NCBI GenBank assembly: GCA_024636935.1
Contig: JAGXGC010000029.1
Location: 1-55,593 of the forward strand
Direction of reading: 5' to 3'
Source of the DNA: Sideroxydans sp.
GTDB lineage: Bacteria; Pseudomonadota; Gammaproteobacteria; Burkholderiales; Gallionellaceae
Length of the DNA stretch: 55,593 bases
In this document: one piece after another, positions 46,202 through 55,470 of the stretch
How the letters are laid out: every line of letters begins with the position of its first letter
How positions within the stretch are numbered: the stretch's first letter is position 1
Translations under genes and position numbers: made by a program
The notes under the pieces: model-generated
Seen by the model: the letters and a program-made list of their open reading frames with translations, nothing else
Database searches by the model: none
Told to the model about the DNA's origin: nothing

Positions 46202-46297
46202 ATGTCGTACATCGCAGATTTCGCATCCATCGGCGTCGCAATTTTCTCCGTCGGCTTCTCCGTCTGGATGGTGATGCAAATGTTCGCCAAAGAGTAA
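46202..46297 (+). CDS. Small single-helix membrane protein, 31 residues (paralogue 1)
   Basis: A 31-codon frame starts eight bases after AAAGGA (46188-46193). It begins MSYIADFASIGVAIFSVGFS and ends WMVMQMFAKE. About 20 residues are hydrophobic, with an Asp near the start and a Lys-Glu end. It is clearly paralogous to the frame at 46491-46589 (shared MSY-ADxASIG, VGFSxWMV-Q-F), and the shared start, pattern and ribosome sites argue that both are real genes. I do not recognise the family. The length and layout are like coat proteins of Pf3-type filamentous phage, but no phage genes are nearby. Confidence 0.75.
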   Translation: MSYIADFASIGVAIFSVGFSVWMVMQMFAKE

Positions 46298-46313
46298 TTT
46301 ACTTCAGTAGCTG

Positions 46314-46333
46314 ACCGGATCTCACGATCCGGT
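46314..46333 (+). other. Stem-loop after the first small gene
   Basis: A perfect 8-base inverted repeat with a 4-base loop (ACCGGATC TCAC GATCCGGT) lies 16 bases after the stop. It lacks a following T run, so it may protect the mRNA end or be a weak terminator. Confidence 0.5.
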
Positions 46334-46408
46334 TCATGAAAATCACAGTATCACTCCACATCTGCCTGCGCAGCCTGCGCTGGGCATATTTACCTATTCA
46401 CAAAACAC

Positions 46409-46436
46409 TTGCCAGCAACATGGTTTGTGCTAGCAT
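46409..46436 (+). promoter_or_regulatory. Predicted sigma-70 promoter for the second small membrane protein gene
   Basis: TTGCCA (46409-46414) and TAGCAT (46431-46436) are 16 bases apart, and TGC just before the -10 makes an extended -10 element. It lies 55 bases before the start codon, in the gap between the two small genes. Confidence 0.5.
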
Positions 46437-46490
46437 TACCCCCGTAGTTTTTGGCGATATATTCAACTTTAAACTCTAGGAGGGTAATCC

Positions 46491-46589
46491 ATGTCATACG
46501 TAGCTGATGTTGCTTCTATCGGAACCGCACTTATTGCAGTCGGATTCTCTTTGTGGATGGTCAAACAGCTGTTCTCTGACGCAGAGTAA
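46491..46589 (+). CDS. Small single-helix membrane protein, 32 residues (paralogue 2)
   Basis: A 32-codon frame follows a near-ideal ribosome site AGGAGGG (46478-46484). It begins MSYVADVASIGTALIAVGFS and ends LWMVKQLFSDAE. A single helix of about 20 residues has a short acidic N-terminus and a Lys after the Trp. With its own candidate promoter and a strong terminator 15 bases after the stop, it looks highly expressed. It is paralogous to the frame at 46202-46297. No known family is recognised. Confidence 0.82.
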   Translation: MSYVADVASIGTALIAVGFSLWMVKQLFSDAE

Positions 46590-46604
46590 TCAAACAGTAC
46601 GCCA

Positions 46605-46645
46605 CAAATAAAAAACTCCAGCTTCGGCTGGAGTTTTTTTATTTG
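46605..46645. terminator. Strong bidirectional terminator between the small gene and tRNA-Met
   Basis: A long stem (ACTCCAGC-TTCG-GCTGGAGT extended by A/T pairs) is flanked by an A run on the left and a T run on the right. It can end the small-protein transcript on the plus strand and the tRNA-Met transcript on the minus strand. Confidence 0.92.
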
Positions 46646-46648
46646 TCT

Positions 46649-46725
46649 TGGTGGTGATAGGTGGATTTGAACCACCGACCCCAGCATTATGAGTGCTGTG
46701 CTCTAACCAACTGAGCTATATCACC
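46649..46725 (-). tRNA. tRNA-Met (CAT anticodon, elongator type)
   Basis: The minus strand gives a 77-base cloverleaf with encoded CCA. The acceptor stem is GGTGATA/TATCACC, the D arm AGCTCAGTTGGTTAGAGC and the anticodon stem-loop region CAGCACTCATAATGCTG. The loop sequence resembles elongator Met tRNA rather than initiator. A lysidine-modified tRNA-Ile with the same anticodon is less likely. Confidence 0.9.
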
Positions 46726-46797
46726 GTCAACTTTTCCGGCATTAAATGTTGCGTTGCCAAAAAGAGGGCGGCATTTTGCTGATTTAGTCGCCCCCTG

Positions 46798-47547
46798 TCA
46801 ATTACAGTCTGATATTTTTAGCTCGCTACCAAGCAAGTCGGCTTGGAAAACGCGCATTTTCGACTCAATCTCCCCTTCAACATCCGTGACAACAAATTGC
46901 GTGAACTTCAATTTGCTCTTCCGCTCGCCCACCTTGGCAGTGCGCACCCCTTGCTTGCGCAGACTGGCAAGATGATTCTCTGCTGCTTGTTCGGTACGGA
47001 ACACACCGAGTGATATGGCCCGTTGCCAATCGCCATCTTCTTGCACCACAAAATAATCATTGATACCCAACGCCTGCAACTGCCCGATCTTGCGTTGCAC
47101 TGCAGCCTGATTCTTCAACGGCGACATATAGACCCAGAACCCACTCGCATGCTCTATCGTGCGTGCCTGCAGTCGCTCTCCAAGATTCAGTGTGCTCAAT
47201 TTTTGCCGCGCATCAGCCAGACCACTGCCGGAGAACTCTCCCCAATACAGACATTGTTTCTGCTTAGGTGGATTCGCAAGCTCATCACTCAAGCGGGGGG
47301 CCGGCCCTGCCTCAACCACCTCCACAGCCGAAGCAACCACAGGCAGAAGGGCTGGCGCAGCGCTTAGCGGCACCGGCTCTGCTTGAGCGAGCGCATCTTC
47401 TTTTTTAAGCAAGACAATCTTGTCTGCATGCAGCTCCAACTGGGCGGACATGGATTCCGGATCGGTCGTCAGCAGCCCACCCCAGCGCATCCACGAAAAC
47501 AACAATGCATTGGCCAACAACAGCCCCCATATCCATTTCTTACTCAT
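46798..47547 (-). CDS. SPOR-domain membrane protein
   Basis: This 249-residue protein has one N-terminal helix (about 4-22, WIWGLLLANALLFSW), an Ala/Pro/Val-rich linker (about 60-95) and a C-terminal SPOR-like repeat region with YFVVQEDGDWQRAISLGVFRTEQAAENHLASLRKQG. SPOR domains bind denuded peptidoglycan at the septum. Its ATG at 47547 overlaps the coaX stop; a frame to 47607 would run into coaX. The birA-coaX-SPOR order recurs in betaproteobacteria. Confidence 0.88.
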   Translation of the reverse strand: MSKKWIWGLLLANALLFSWMRWGGLLTTDPESMSAQLELHADKIVLLKKEDALAQAEPVPLSAAPALLPVVASAVEVVEAGPAPRLSDELANPPKQKQCLYWGEFSGSGLADARQKLSTLNLGERLQARTIEHASGFWVYMSPLKNQAAVQRKIGQLQALGINDYFVVQEDGDWQRAISLGVFRTEQAAENHLASLRKQGVRTAKVGERKSKLKFTQFVVTDVEGEIESKMRVFQADLLGSELKISDCN

Positions 47548-48266
47548 GCTTCGCTCTCTCCCAATATCTGCATGCCGTGCAGCACCATATTTTCGTAATA
47601 CTCGCACGCCACGGACAACCCACTCATCACTTTACTTGCAGCCCCTCCACTCACCAGACAGCTCGCACTGCCTTCGGTCTGCTCTAGAAGAACGAACTGA
47701 TGCAGCAATGCGCCCTGTGTCGCCTGCAGCGCGCCACTGAGCATGGCATCCGCAGTGTCTTGCGGAAAGTCTACCAAGACCCCCTCACAATCTGCCAGCT
47801 GCGCCGTATTGCCGCTCAGACTACTTAACATCAAGGACAGCCCCGGCAAAATCAAGCCACCCAAAAAATCACCAGTGGCTGATAGTGCATCGATTGTCGT
47901 CGCCGTTCCACAATTGACGACCAGACATGGTCCCGATACATGATTGCGTGCCGCAATCAGCGCCGCCCAGCGATCACTGCCCAGCTGTTGTGGCGAGCGA
48001 TAACCATTGCGTACGCCGCAGCGCTCGACCTCGGCATGAATGAACGTGGGCTCACACTGCAAATCGGTGAGGCATTCACGCAACTCTGCCGCGATAGCCT
48101 CACCTGCCACATTGGATACCAAAGTGCGCACAGGCTTAGGCATCTCGCCAAGCAACACAGGCAATCGTGCCAGTTCGCCATTCTCGAGTACCCCTTGGCG
48201 CACCCAGACGCCATTCTCCAGCAGTGCCCATTTGCAACGACTGTTCCCGATATCCAGCAAGAGCAT
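47544..48266 (-). CDS. coaX: Type III pantothenate kinase CoaX
   Basis: CoaX phosphorylates pantothenate in the first step of coenzyme A synthesis. The 240-residue protein has the ASKHA-fold phosphate motif LLLDIGNSRCKWA, the pantothenate segment LGSDRWAALIAAR and VNCGTATTID. One base separates its start from the birA stop. Confidence 0.96.
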   Translation of the reverse strand: MLLLDIGNSRCKWALLENGVWVRQGVLENGELARLPVLLGEMPKPVRTLVSNVAGEAIAAELRECLTDLQCEPTFIHAEVERCGVRNGYRSPQQLGSDRWAALIAARNHVSGPCLVVNCGTATTIDALSATGDFLGGLILPGLSLMLSSLSGNTAQLADCEGVLVDFPQDTADAMLSGALQATQGALLHQFVLLEQTEGSASCLVSGGAASKVMSGLSVACEYYENMVLHGMQILGESEA

Positions 48267-48267
48267 A

Positions 48268-49263
48268 CTATCTCCCCCTCAGACTGACTTCGCCGGAATG
48301 GAATTCGCGCAAGCCATCGGCGGTTTCCACACGCAATGCGCCTTCGTCAGTCACACCCAGCGCAATACCTTCGATACGCTTGTCGTCCGGCATCAGCATC
48401 TCGACAGGACGCTGATCATATATATGCGCGTGCTCCCATTCCTTGCGCAGTGCAGAAAAACCATTCGTTGAGAACTCTCGCAATACGATCACCAGATGTT
48501 TTAGCAAAATTCCCAGCACCTTGTTACGCTGACTAAGAGGAACACCGCAGGCCGACAAGTCGCCTACCCCCTGCCCGATCTTGCAGGCTTCCACAGGGGC
48601 AGCCAGATTCAGTCCGATACCGACCACCACCGCACTGGGCCCCAACATATCACCCTGCGCTTCCATGAGAATGCCAGCCAGCTTACCCGATGGAAGGATC
48701 ACGTCATTGGGCCACTTCAAACCTGCACCATCAACATGCAGCTCTCGTAACGCACGCATCACGGCGACGCCCACTGCCAGACTCAGTCCAGACAAGGCAG
48801 CCAAACCGCATTCAAAACGCCACAGCAGAGAAAAGGTGAGTGCCTCCCCCAGACCAGCATGCCAGGTGCGCCCTAGGCGACCACGTCCTGCGCTCTGCCA
48901 CTCCACCGCCAGCACGCTGCCGCTTGATGCGCCCTTTGATGCAGCTTGCAGTAACAAAGCATTGCTCGAAGTAGCGTGATCAAGGACCTCAAGATGCAGC
49001 GCTGTGCGCGCTTCCCCGACGTCAGCAAGTATCTGATCTTTGTCCAGCCAGCATAAAGGCTGTGACAGCTGATAGCCTCGTCCGCGCACACTGTTTAATT
49101 TGACGCCATATTGCGCGACATCTTGTAAAGCGTTGTGCACGCTGGCACGCGACATATCCAACTGCTGCGCCATCTCTTCGCCTGAATGGAATTCACCGTC
49201 TGCCAGCGCGCGCAGCAAGGCGAACGTCAACGGTTTGGGCGCGGCGTTCTGAGCGCTACTCAT
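48268..49263 (-). CDS. birA: Biotin-protein ligase / biotin operon repressor BirA
   Basis: BirA attaches biotin to carboxyl carrier protein, and with an HTH domain can repress biotin genes. The 331-residue protein has an N-terminal winged helix (about 10-70, LRALADGEFHSGEEMAQQL), the biotinyl-AMP loop GRGRLGRTW and KWPNDVI, and a C-terminal SH3-like domain. The ATG at 49263 overlaps the stop of the patatin gene upstream; a frame to 49281 adds six residues. Confidence 0.95.
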   Translation of the reverse strand: MSSAQNAAPKPLTFALLRALADGEFHSGEEMAQQLDMSRASVHNALQDVAQYGVKLNSVRGRGYQLSQPLCWLDKDQILADVGEARTALHLEVLDHATSSNALLLQAASKGASSGSVLAVEWQSAGRGRLGRTWHAGLGEALTFSLLWRFECGLAALSGLSLAVGVAVMRALRELHVDGAGLKWPNDVILPSGKLAGILMEAQGDMLGPSAVVVGIGLNLAAPVEACKIGQGVGDLSACGVPLSQRNKVLGILLKHLVIVLREFSTNGFSALRKEWEHAHIYDQRPVEMLMPDDKRIEGIALGVTDEGALRVETADGLREFHSGEVSLRGR

Positions 49264-50432
49264 TGCGCCAGATCTTGACATGGCGGCGTACCACCCAGCT
49301 CCAAGAACGCCATGATCTCTTCACGTTGCTGGAGCGCATCCTGATAGCCCAGCTCGATCAAGGCACGGCAATAATGTTTATCGAACAGCAGATAGCTCAC
49401 CAGGTTCGCGCCGCTGCCTCGCATCACACCCGCCAGACGCAACAGCAAACGAATAGTCCATGGCAAGTTGTGAATATAACGCTCGGCGATCTTCTCCAAC
49501 GGCTGGCTGGGAGAAATGACCAAAGCATCGACATGGCGCAGATGGAGAGTCTTGTGCAGCTCCTCGGGAATGGCATCCAGAGTCCTGTTGATACTTTGCA
49601 GACGCTCCAGATCGACTTCAAGCCCGCCGATGAAGATGCTATCCAGCGCATGTCCGGCGATCTCAGCCAAGGTGGGATAGTGTTCTATCTTGGCCCGCTT
49701 CTCGTCATCATTGATAGAACTGTGACCAAGCCCCACCACCAGTACACGCTGCGCACCCAGATGCAACGCGGAACTGATAGGCGCGATCTGCCGCACCGAT
49801 CCATCTCCGAAGAACTCGCGATTCACATGCACTGCGGGAAACATAAAGGGGATGGCGGCCGAAGCCATAAGATGTTGTATATCGATCTGGGTCGGCACGC
49901 CGACGCGTCGTGTGCGCTTCCATGGCTTGATGTCCGGTGCCCCTTGATAGAAAGTCACCGAATGACCAGAGCCATAGCCTGATGCTGTGACGCTCACCGC
50001 ATGCACCAACCCGTCATCAATATTGCGCTGGATCAATTCGCATGGCAGGGTGCGTTCCAGAAAAGTACGCAACGGGCTGTTATCCAGCAAGGAGACACGG
50101 TTGAGCCAATTGCTACCCAACACACTCAAGAACAGACCGAACACCCAACGCAAACTGTTGCTTAACACCCCAAGCGCATCCGCCCGATAGATATCGGTCA
50201 CGTGGGCATTGTTCCAAATGTTCAGTAGGTAGCGCACGCCCTTGCGAAAATGCCGCGCATTCACCGCCAGCGTGATCGCATTGAGCGCACCTGCCGAAGT
50301 ACCACTGATAACTTCAAAGGGAATCTTTGCCCGATAAGGCAGAAATTCGGCGACAGCTTTCAGCACGCCGACCTGATAAGCCGCACGTGCACCACCACCA
50401 GTGAGGATCAGTCCGACCTTCTCCTTATGCAT
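49260..50432 (-). CDS. Patatin-like phospholipase
   Basis: This 390-residue protein of the patatin family (lipid acyl hydrolase with a Ser-Asp dyad) has the oxyanion loop GGGARAAYQVG (about 12-22), the nucleophile elbow GTSAG near residue 46, and the catalytic Asp in the GDGS motif near residue 210. No signal peptide is evident, so it probably acts on membrane lipids from the cytoplasm. It ends overlapping birA and begins four bases after the small gene at 50437. Confidence 0.92.
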   Translation of the reverse strand: MHKEKVGLILTGGGARAAYQVGVLKAVAEFLPYRAKIPFEVISGTSAGALNAITLAVNARHFRKGVRYLLNIWNNAHVTDIYRADALGVLSNSLRWVFGLFLSVLGSNWLNRVSLLDNSPLRTFLERTLPCELIQRNIDDGLVHAVSVTASGYGSGHSVTFYQGAPDIKPWKRTRRVGVPTQIDIQHLMASAAIPFMFPAVHVNREFFGDGSVRQIAPISSALHLGAQRVLVVGLGHSSINDDEKRAKIEHYPTLAEIAGHALDSIFIGGLEVDLERLQSINRTLDAIPEELHKTLHLRHVDALVISPSQPLEKIAERYIHNLPWTIRLLLRLAGVMRGSGANLVSYLLFDKHYCRALIELGYQDALQQREEIMAFLELGGTPPCQDLAQ

Positions 50433-50436
50433 ACGT

Positions 50437-50673
50437 TCAAGCTGCCGAATGTGCCTTCACAGATTCAAGTGCGTCTTGCAAGGTCTCCTCGGGGAGTGCG
50501 TTGAGCATCTCAGACAGCACCTCGGCGGCATCAACCGCCTGCGGCTGCAAGCGCATCGCATCCGCATTTGCTATCAGCACTGCCGCAGCCCCCACCACTC
50601 TGAGCAAGCGATTGCGCTCCGCCATCAACATCTCAACTTCTTTACTAAGCAGTTCCACTTCCTGTTTATCCAT
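50437..50673 (-). CDS. Small helical protein of unknown function
   Basis: This 78-residue protein begins [20 protein letters not shown], which suggests a coiled coil, followed by an Ala-rich helix (about 27-40) and an acidic C-terminal part. The ATG shares a base with the maeB stop (TAATG), so it is probably co-translated with maeB and precedes the patatin gene by four bases. No family is recognised. Confidence 0.7.
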   Translation of the reverse strand: MDKQEVELLSKEVEMLMAERNRLLRVVGAAAVLIANADAMRLQPQAVDAAEVLSEMLNALPEETLQDALESVKAHSAA

Positions 50674-52949
50674 TACTCACTCCTGGTTTTCACACCGGCC
50701 ACTGCCAGCGCACTCATGTTCACGATGCGACGCACAGTCGCTGTCGCCGTAAGAATATGTGCAGACTTGTCTGCGCCCAACAAGATGCTACCGATGGTGA
50801 TGCCATCGGCAGCAGTCATCTTAAGCAGATTGTAGGCGATATTGGCTGCATCCAGATTAGGCATTACCAATAGATTGGCCTGCCCCTTCAGTTTTACCTC
50901 GGGGAACAACTGCTCGCGCATACTTTCCGAGAGCGCCGCATCGCCATGCATCTCGCCCTCCACCTCCAGCTCCGGCGCCATTTGCGACAGCAGTGTTCGG
51001 GTCTGCGCCATCTTACGCGCCGAGGCATCATCATGACTGCCGAAATTCGAATGGGACAGTAGCGCAACTTTAGGTGTCAAGCCGAAGTAACGCACCTCTT
51101 CCGCTGCCAGCATCGTCAACTCAGCCAATTGCTCCGCTGTCGGATCCAGATTCACATGCGTGTCACAGATGAACAAGGTGTGCTTGGGCAACAGCAGGAT
51201 GTTCATCGCACCATACACACTGCTACCGGCTCGATGGCCGATCACTTCATCGATGTAGCGCAGGTGGTAGAGCGGCTGATCCACCGTGCCGCACAACATG
51301 GCATCCGCCGCCCCCATGTGCACCAGCATGGCCGCGATCAATGTACTGCGCCGGTGCATCTCACGTTTGGCCACATCGGGCGTTACCCCGTTACGCGCGC
51401 GCAGACGGTGGTACTCCATCCAGTATTCACGATATCGCGGGTCATTGTTAGGATCGATCAGTTCAAAATCCTGTCCGGGACGGATGCGCAAACCCAGCCG
51501 CTCGATGCGCGAAGCGATCACATCCGGCCGGCCGACCAATATCGGCTGCGCCAGACCTTCGTCCACCACGGTCTGAACCGCATGCAACACACGCTCGTCT
51601 TCGCCTTCAGCATAGGCCAAACGATGTTTGGTTTTCTTCGCCAGATCGAACACCGGCTTCATCAACAATGTCGAGTGATAGACGAAGCCGGACAAGTGTT
51701 CGATATAAGCCGGCATATCCGGTATCGGACGTGTCGCCACGCCGCTATCCATCGCAGCCTTCGCCACGGCTGGCGCGACCTTATAGATTAGTCTCGGATC
51801 GAACGGCTTGGGGATCAAATAATGCTCACCGAAACTCAAATTCTCGTCGCCGTAAGCCGCTGCCACTTCATCAGACTGTTCAGCCTGCGCCAGTTCGGCG
51901 ATAGCGCGTACAGCAGCCAGCTTCATCGCCTCGTTGATGGCGGTAGCACCCACATCCAGCGCGCCACGGAAGATATAGGGGAAGCACAGCACGTTGTTCA
52001 CTTGGTTCGGATAGTCGGAACGACCCGTCGCCAGAATGGCATCCGGGCGTACTTCAAGCGCCAGCGCGGGTAGTATCTCCGGCGTGGGATTGGCCAGTGC
52101 GAAGATCAGCGGCTTCGCCGCCATCAGCTGCACCATCTCAGGCTTCAACACCCCGCCTGCCGACAATCCCAAAAATACATCGGCCCCCGCGATGACTTCA
52201 GCCAGTTTGCGCTGCGGGATGTCCCGCGCATAACGTGCTTTGTTGTCGTCCATCTCCTCGGTGCGCCCTGTGTAGACAACACCTTTGATGTCGGTGACGG
52301 TGATGTTCTCCATGCGCACACCAAGGCTGACCAGCATGTCCAAGCAAGCCAGTGCCGCTGCACCTGCGCCACTTGCCACCAGCTTGATGTCTTCCACCTT
52401 CTTGCCCACGACACTAAGACCATTCAGCAGCGCCGCGCCGACGATGATGGCCGTGCCGTGCTGATCATCGTGGAACACCGGAATATGCATGCGCTCACGC
52501 AGCTTGCGCTCGATGTAGAAACACTCAGGGGCTTTGATGTCTTCCAGATTGATACCGCCAAAGGTGGGTTCCAGTGCGGCGATGATGTCGACCAGTTTGT
52601 CCGGGTCGTTCTCGGCGATCTCGATGTCGAACACATCGATACCGGCGAACTTCTTGAACAGCACACCCTTACCTTCCATCACCGGCTTGGAAGCCAGTGG
52701 GCCGATGTTGCCCAGCCCCAGCACCGCAGTGCCGTTGGTGATGACAGCGACCAGATTGCCGCGGGCAGTAAGGCTGCGAACTTCGGCTGGATCGCGCACG
52801 ATCTCCTCACATGCGGCGGCGACTCCAGGTGAATAGGCCAGTGCCAGATCGCGCGCCGTATGCAGAGGTTTGCTGGCCTGCACGGTGATCTTACCTGCGG
52901 GGGATTGGCGATGGTATTTCAATGCGGCTTCGCGTATCTGCTTATCCAT
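50673..52949 (-). CDS. maeB: NADP-dependent malic enzyme MaeB (with phosphotransacetylase-like domain)
   Basis: MaeB decarboxylates malate to pyruvate, making NADPH. The 758-residue protein has a malic enzyme N-terminal part (about 1-430, with [14 protein letters not shown] and [10 protein letters not shown]) and a C-terminal phosphotransacetylase-like domain (about 430-758) that in relatives lets acetyl-CoA regulate the enzyme. The ATG at 52949 has a GAGGGCAG site upstream; a frame to 52994 adds 15 unrelated residues. mqo lies upstream on the same strand. Confidence 0.95.
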   Translation of the reverse strand: MDKQIREAALKYHRQSPAGKITVQASKPLHTARDLALAYSPGVAAACEEIVRDPAEVRSLTARGNLVAVITNGTAVLGLGNIGPLASKPVMEGKGVLFKKFAGIDVFDIEIAENDPDKLVDIIAALEPTFGGINLEDIKAPECFYIERKLRERMHIPVFHDDQHGTAIIVGAALLNGLSVVGKKVEDIKLVASGAGAAALACLDMLVSLGVRMENITVTDIKGVVYTGRTEEMDDNKARYARDIPQRKLAEVIAGADVFLGLSAGGVLKPEMVQLMAAKPLIFALANPTPEILPALALEVRPDAILATGRSDYPNQVNNVLCFPYIFRGALDVGATAINEAMKLAAVRAIAELAQAEQSDEVAAAYGDENLSFGEHYLIPKPFDPRLIYKVAPAVAKAAMDSGVATRPIPDMPAYIEHLSGFVYHSTLLMKPVFDLAKKTKHRLAYAEGEDERVLHAVQTVVDEGLAQPILVGRPDVIASRIERLGLRIRPGQDFELIDPNNDPRYREYWMEYHRLRARNGVTPDVAKREMHRRSTLIAAMLVHMGAADAMLCGTVDQPLYHLRYIDEVIGHRAGSSVYGAMNILLLPKHTLFICDTHVNLDPTAEQLAELTMLAAEEVRYFGLTPKVALLSHSNFGSHDDASARKMAQTRTLLSQMAPELEVEGEMHGDAALSESMREQLFPEVKLKGQANLLVMPNLDAANIAYNLLKMTAADGITIGSILLGADKSAHILTATATVRRIVNMSALAVAGVKTRSE

Positions 52950-53004
52950 ACTGCCCTCGCTATTCTGACTCCCCTCACCGGGTAGGTCGTACACCCCGCT
53001 ATGC

Positions 53005-54495
53005 TTAACCCTTGCGTTCTAACCGCAAAGTCTCGAGCGTGCGCTTGCGCACAGCATGCAACAAAGGCACATCATCATCCAAAGATGAGCCGTAAGACGG
53101 GATCATCTCCCGCATCTTGTTCTGCCATTCTGCACTCTTCATACGTGTTTTGAAACAGCGCTCGATGACTTCTATCATGGCCTGTACCGATGTCGATGCG
53201 CCGGGCGAAGCACCCAACAAAGTCGCCAGCGTACCGTCTTGGGCAGTCACGATCTCGGTGCCGAATTCCAGCTTGCCGCCATTCTTGTCACAATCCTTGA
53301 TGATCTGCACGCGCTGTCCGGCCGACGCCAACTCCCAACCGTTCTCGCGCGCATTACCGAAGAAGTCACGCAATGCATTGACGCGATCCTTATGCGACTT
53401 CAATGCCTCGCCGATCAAGTAACGCATCAACGGCAGATTGTCGCGCGCCACCGATAGCATGGGTTTGAAGTTACCTGACTTGAGTGAACCGAGCAGATCG
53501 AAGATTGAACCTTCTTTCAGGAACTTGGTGGTGATACTGGCGAACGGCCCGAACAGCAGCACCGACTCGCCGCCGAGGATGCGCGCATCCAGATGCGGCA
53601 CCGACATCGGCGGCGCGCCGACTGCCGCCTTGCCGTACACCTTGGTCGTGTGTTGGCGCACGATCTTCGGATCGTGGCAGATCAGCCACTGACCGCTGAC
53701 AGGAAAACCGCCGTAACCCTTCGCTTCCGGGATACCGGACTTCTGCAACAACGGCAACGCACCGCCACCCGCACCAAGGAACACGAAACCCGCTTCGATG
53801 GTGCGCGTCTTGTCATCGTGCGTATCCTTCACTCGCACATGCCAGCGTCCATCGTCGTGCTGCTTAAGACTCGTGATGGCGTTATTTAGCTTGAGCTCGA
53901 AGTTGGGTAACTTGAGCAGCGCCCTCACCAACTTGCGCGTCAGGAAGCCGAAATCCACATCGGTACCGTGTTTCACCTGCGTCGCTGCCACCGGCTCCTT
54001 TCCATCGCGGCCCTGCATCACCAGTGGCATCCAATCACGTAATACCGCCGGATCATCGCTGAACTCCATCTCTTCGAACAAGTGATGTTTATGCAGCGCC
54101 TCATAACGCTTGCGCAGGAACGCTACGTTGTCGGCACCGCGCACGAAGCTCTGGTGAAATACAGGATTGATGAATCTCTCCGGCGTCGGCAACAGCCCTT
54201 CATCAACCAGATAAGACCAAAACTGCAACGACACCTCAAACGCCGCGTTGATCTCCAGCGCACGCTTGATGCTGACGCTGCCATCCGCCTGTTGTGGTGT
54301 GTAGTTCAGCTCGCAATATCCGGCGTGACCGGTACCCGCATTGTTCAACCCGTGCGAACTCTCGCTGGCCACCTTGGATAGCCGCTCCACCATCATGATC
54401 TTGAGCGAGGGATCGAGTTGCGCCAGCAACTTGCCCAGCGTCGCGCTCATCACGCCCGCCCCGACCAGCAACACATCCACTTTTTTGTTCGACAT
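53005..54495 (-). CDS. mqo: Malate:quinone oxidoreductase Mqo
   Basis: Mqo oxidises malate to oxaloacetate and passes electrons to the quinone pool. The 496-residue FAD protein has the dinucleotide motif VLLVGAGVMSATLG at the N-terminus and conserved Mqo segments such as SSHGLNNAGTGHAG and LLGASPGASTSVQAM. The ATG at 54495 gives the usual N-terminus (MSNKKVDVLLVG); a frame to 54528 adds 11 residues. Next to maeB it makes a malate-handling pair. Confidence 0.96.
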   Translation of the reverse strand: MSNKKVDVLLVGAGVMSATLGKLLAQLDPSLKIMMVERLSKVASESSHGLNNAGTGHAGYCELNYTPQQADGSVSIKRALEINAAFEVSLQFWSYLVDEGLLPTPERFINPVFHQSFVRGADNVAFLRKRYEALHKHHLFEEMEFSDDPAVLRDWMPLVMQGRDGKEPVAATQVKHGTDVDFGFLTRKLVRALLKLPNFELKLNNAITSLKQHDDGRWHVRVKDTHDDKTRTIEAGFVFLGAGGGALPLLQKSGIPEAKGYGGFPVSGQWLICHDPKIVRQHTTKVYGKAAVGAPPMSVPHLDARILGGESVLLFGPFASITTKFLKEGSIFDLLGSLKSGNFKPMLSVARDNLPLMRYLIGEALKSHKDRVNALRDFFGNARENGWELASAGQRVQIIKDCDKNGGKLEFGTEIVTAQDGTLATLLGASPGASTSVQAMIEVIERCFKTRMKSAEWQNKMREMIPSYGSSLDDDVPLLHAVRKRTLETLRLERKG

Positions 54496-54623
54496 CTTCA
54501 GACTTTCCGGCACCGTTATCCGGCACACATTCTATCCAGGTAGTACAACATCAGAACTTCGCCAACCACGCCAGATCGTCCGAGCCCCAACGATTCAACT
54601 CATATTGGCGTTGCTTATTCCGC

Positions 54624-54995
54624 TCAGGCGGCTTGCTGCTGTGATGGCTTGATCAAACTTTCTGCGGGAATACCCAATCCATCGTGCAAACGGCGGATCA
54701 TGGAAAGCGTCAACGGACGCCTGTAATTCAACACCTCGTAAACCCGATTCAGACCGCCGATCATCGGCTGCAAATCCTTGGGCTTCAGTCCCAAATTCTC
54801 CATTCGGGACTTGATCGCCTCGACAGGGTCTGGTGCCTCCATCGGGAAATGCTTGCGCTCATAAGCCTCCACCAACGTGACCAGCACATCCAGTCGCTCG
54901 CCTTCCGGCGTGTTGGGGCGCGCCATCATCAGTCCTTCGATCTCCGCGAGCATCGCCTTGTAATCCGCCTTGGTCTTGATCGGTTTGATGTTCAT
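54624..54995 (-). CDS. higA: HigA-family antitoxin
   Basis: This 123-residue protein has a C-terminal helix-turn-helix of the HigA/Xre type (GLKPKDLQPMIGGLNRVYEVLNYRRPLTLSMIRRLH split across the domain) and an N-terminal helix pair. It neutralises the upstream toxin and represses the operon. I chose the ATG at 54995, 5 bases after GAGGTG; an ATG at 54998 is only 2 bases after it. It follows the toxin gene by nine bases, in the toxin-first order of higBA. Confidence 0.9.
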   Translation of the reverse strand: MNIKPIKTKADYKAMLAEIEGLMMARPNTPEGERLDVLVTLVEAYERKHFPMEAPDPVEAIKSRMENLGLKPKDLQPMIGGLNRVYEVLNYRRPLTLSMIRRLHDGLGIPAESLIKPSQQQAA

Positions 54996-55004
54996 CATTT
55001 CACC

Positions 55005-55307
55005 TCATATCGTTTGCGCATCTATCGCATCATATTGTTTGTGCGTGCCAATAAAGCGCACATACATGACGCGATAGGGATAGTTGATCCATACCACCAG
55101 CCTGTACTTATTCCCCGCGATATTGAACACCACCCGCCCATCTTTCAGAATACTGGCATTGCCAAAATCCGCCTTCACCGCCGAAGGCGTCGCCCAATCC
55201 GCCACCAGCACCTGCCGATACCACGCCAGACACGGCTCGCGCGCATCCAGATAACCCGGACTGTTATCCCAGAATGCCTTAAGGGTAGAAAGACTGATCA
55301 CGCGCAC
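55005..55307 (-). CDS. higB: HigB-family mRNA interferase toxin
   Basis: HigB toxins of the RelE superfamily cleave mRNA on the ribosome. The 100-residue protein has the family pattern: MRVISLSTLKAFWD start, AWYRQVLVADWATP, FNIAGNKYRLVVWINYP and FIGTHKQYDAIDA. It starts at GTG (55307), with no clear ribosome site. A second GTG lies two codons inside. A 5-base palindrome lies just upstream at 55321-55333. Confidence 0.9.
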   Translation of the reverse strand: MRVISLSTLKAFWDNSPGYLDAREPCLAWYRQVLVADWATPSAVKADFGNASILKDGRVVFNIAGNKYRLVVWINYPYRVMYVRFIGTHKQYDAIDAQTI

Positions 55308-55320
55308 GGGTGGATTTTAG

Positions 55321-55333
55321 TCCCATTTTGGGA
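55321..55333. promoter_or_regulatory. Operator-like palindrome upstream of higBA
   Basis: TCCCA-TTT-TGGGA is a perfect 5-base inverted repeat 13 bases before the higB start, overlapping the likely promoter on the minus strand. HigA-type antitoxins bind such sites to control their own operon. This is inferred from position. Confidence 0.4.
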
Positions 55334-55470
55334 GTATTGGCAATAAGTCCATACGCCAGCAAAGAATATCGGCTCCGGTACGATGCTTATTCTCCATGCA
55401 TGCCTCCCGACTTTGATCCGCGCTTCTCTGGAAATAGTCAACATATAGTCATCGTAGGGCAATGGAATGG

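Noticed and set aside
46649..46725. tRNA-Ile2 (CAT anticodon modified to lysidine)
   Set aside because: The anticodon arm CACTCATAATG matches elongator Met tRNA more closely.
54550..54660. Short open frame overlapping the end of higA, ending ...GSDDLAWLAKF
   Set aside because: No start codon or ribosome site and only about 36 codons. It may be a decayed tail of an older gene but cannot be supported.
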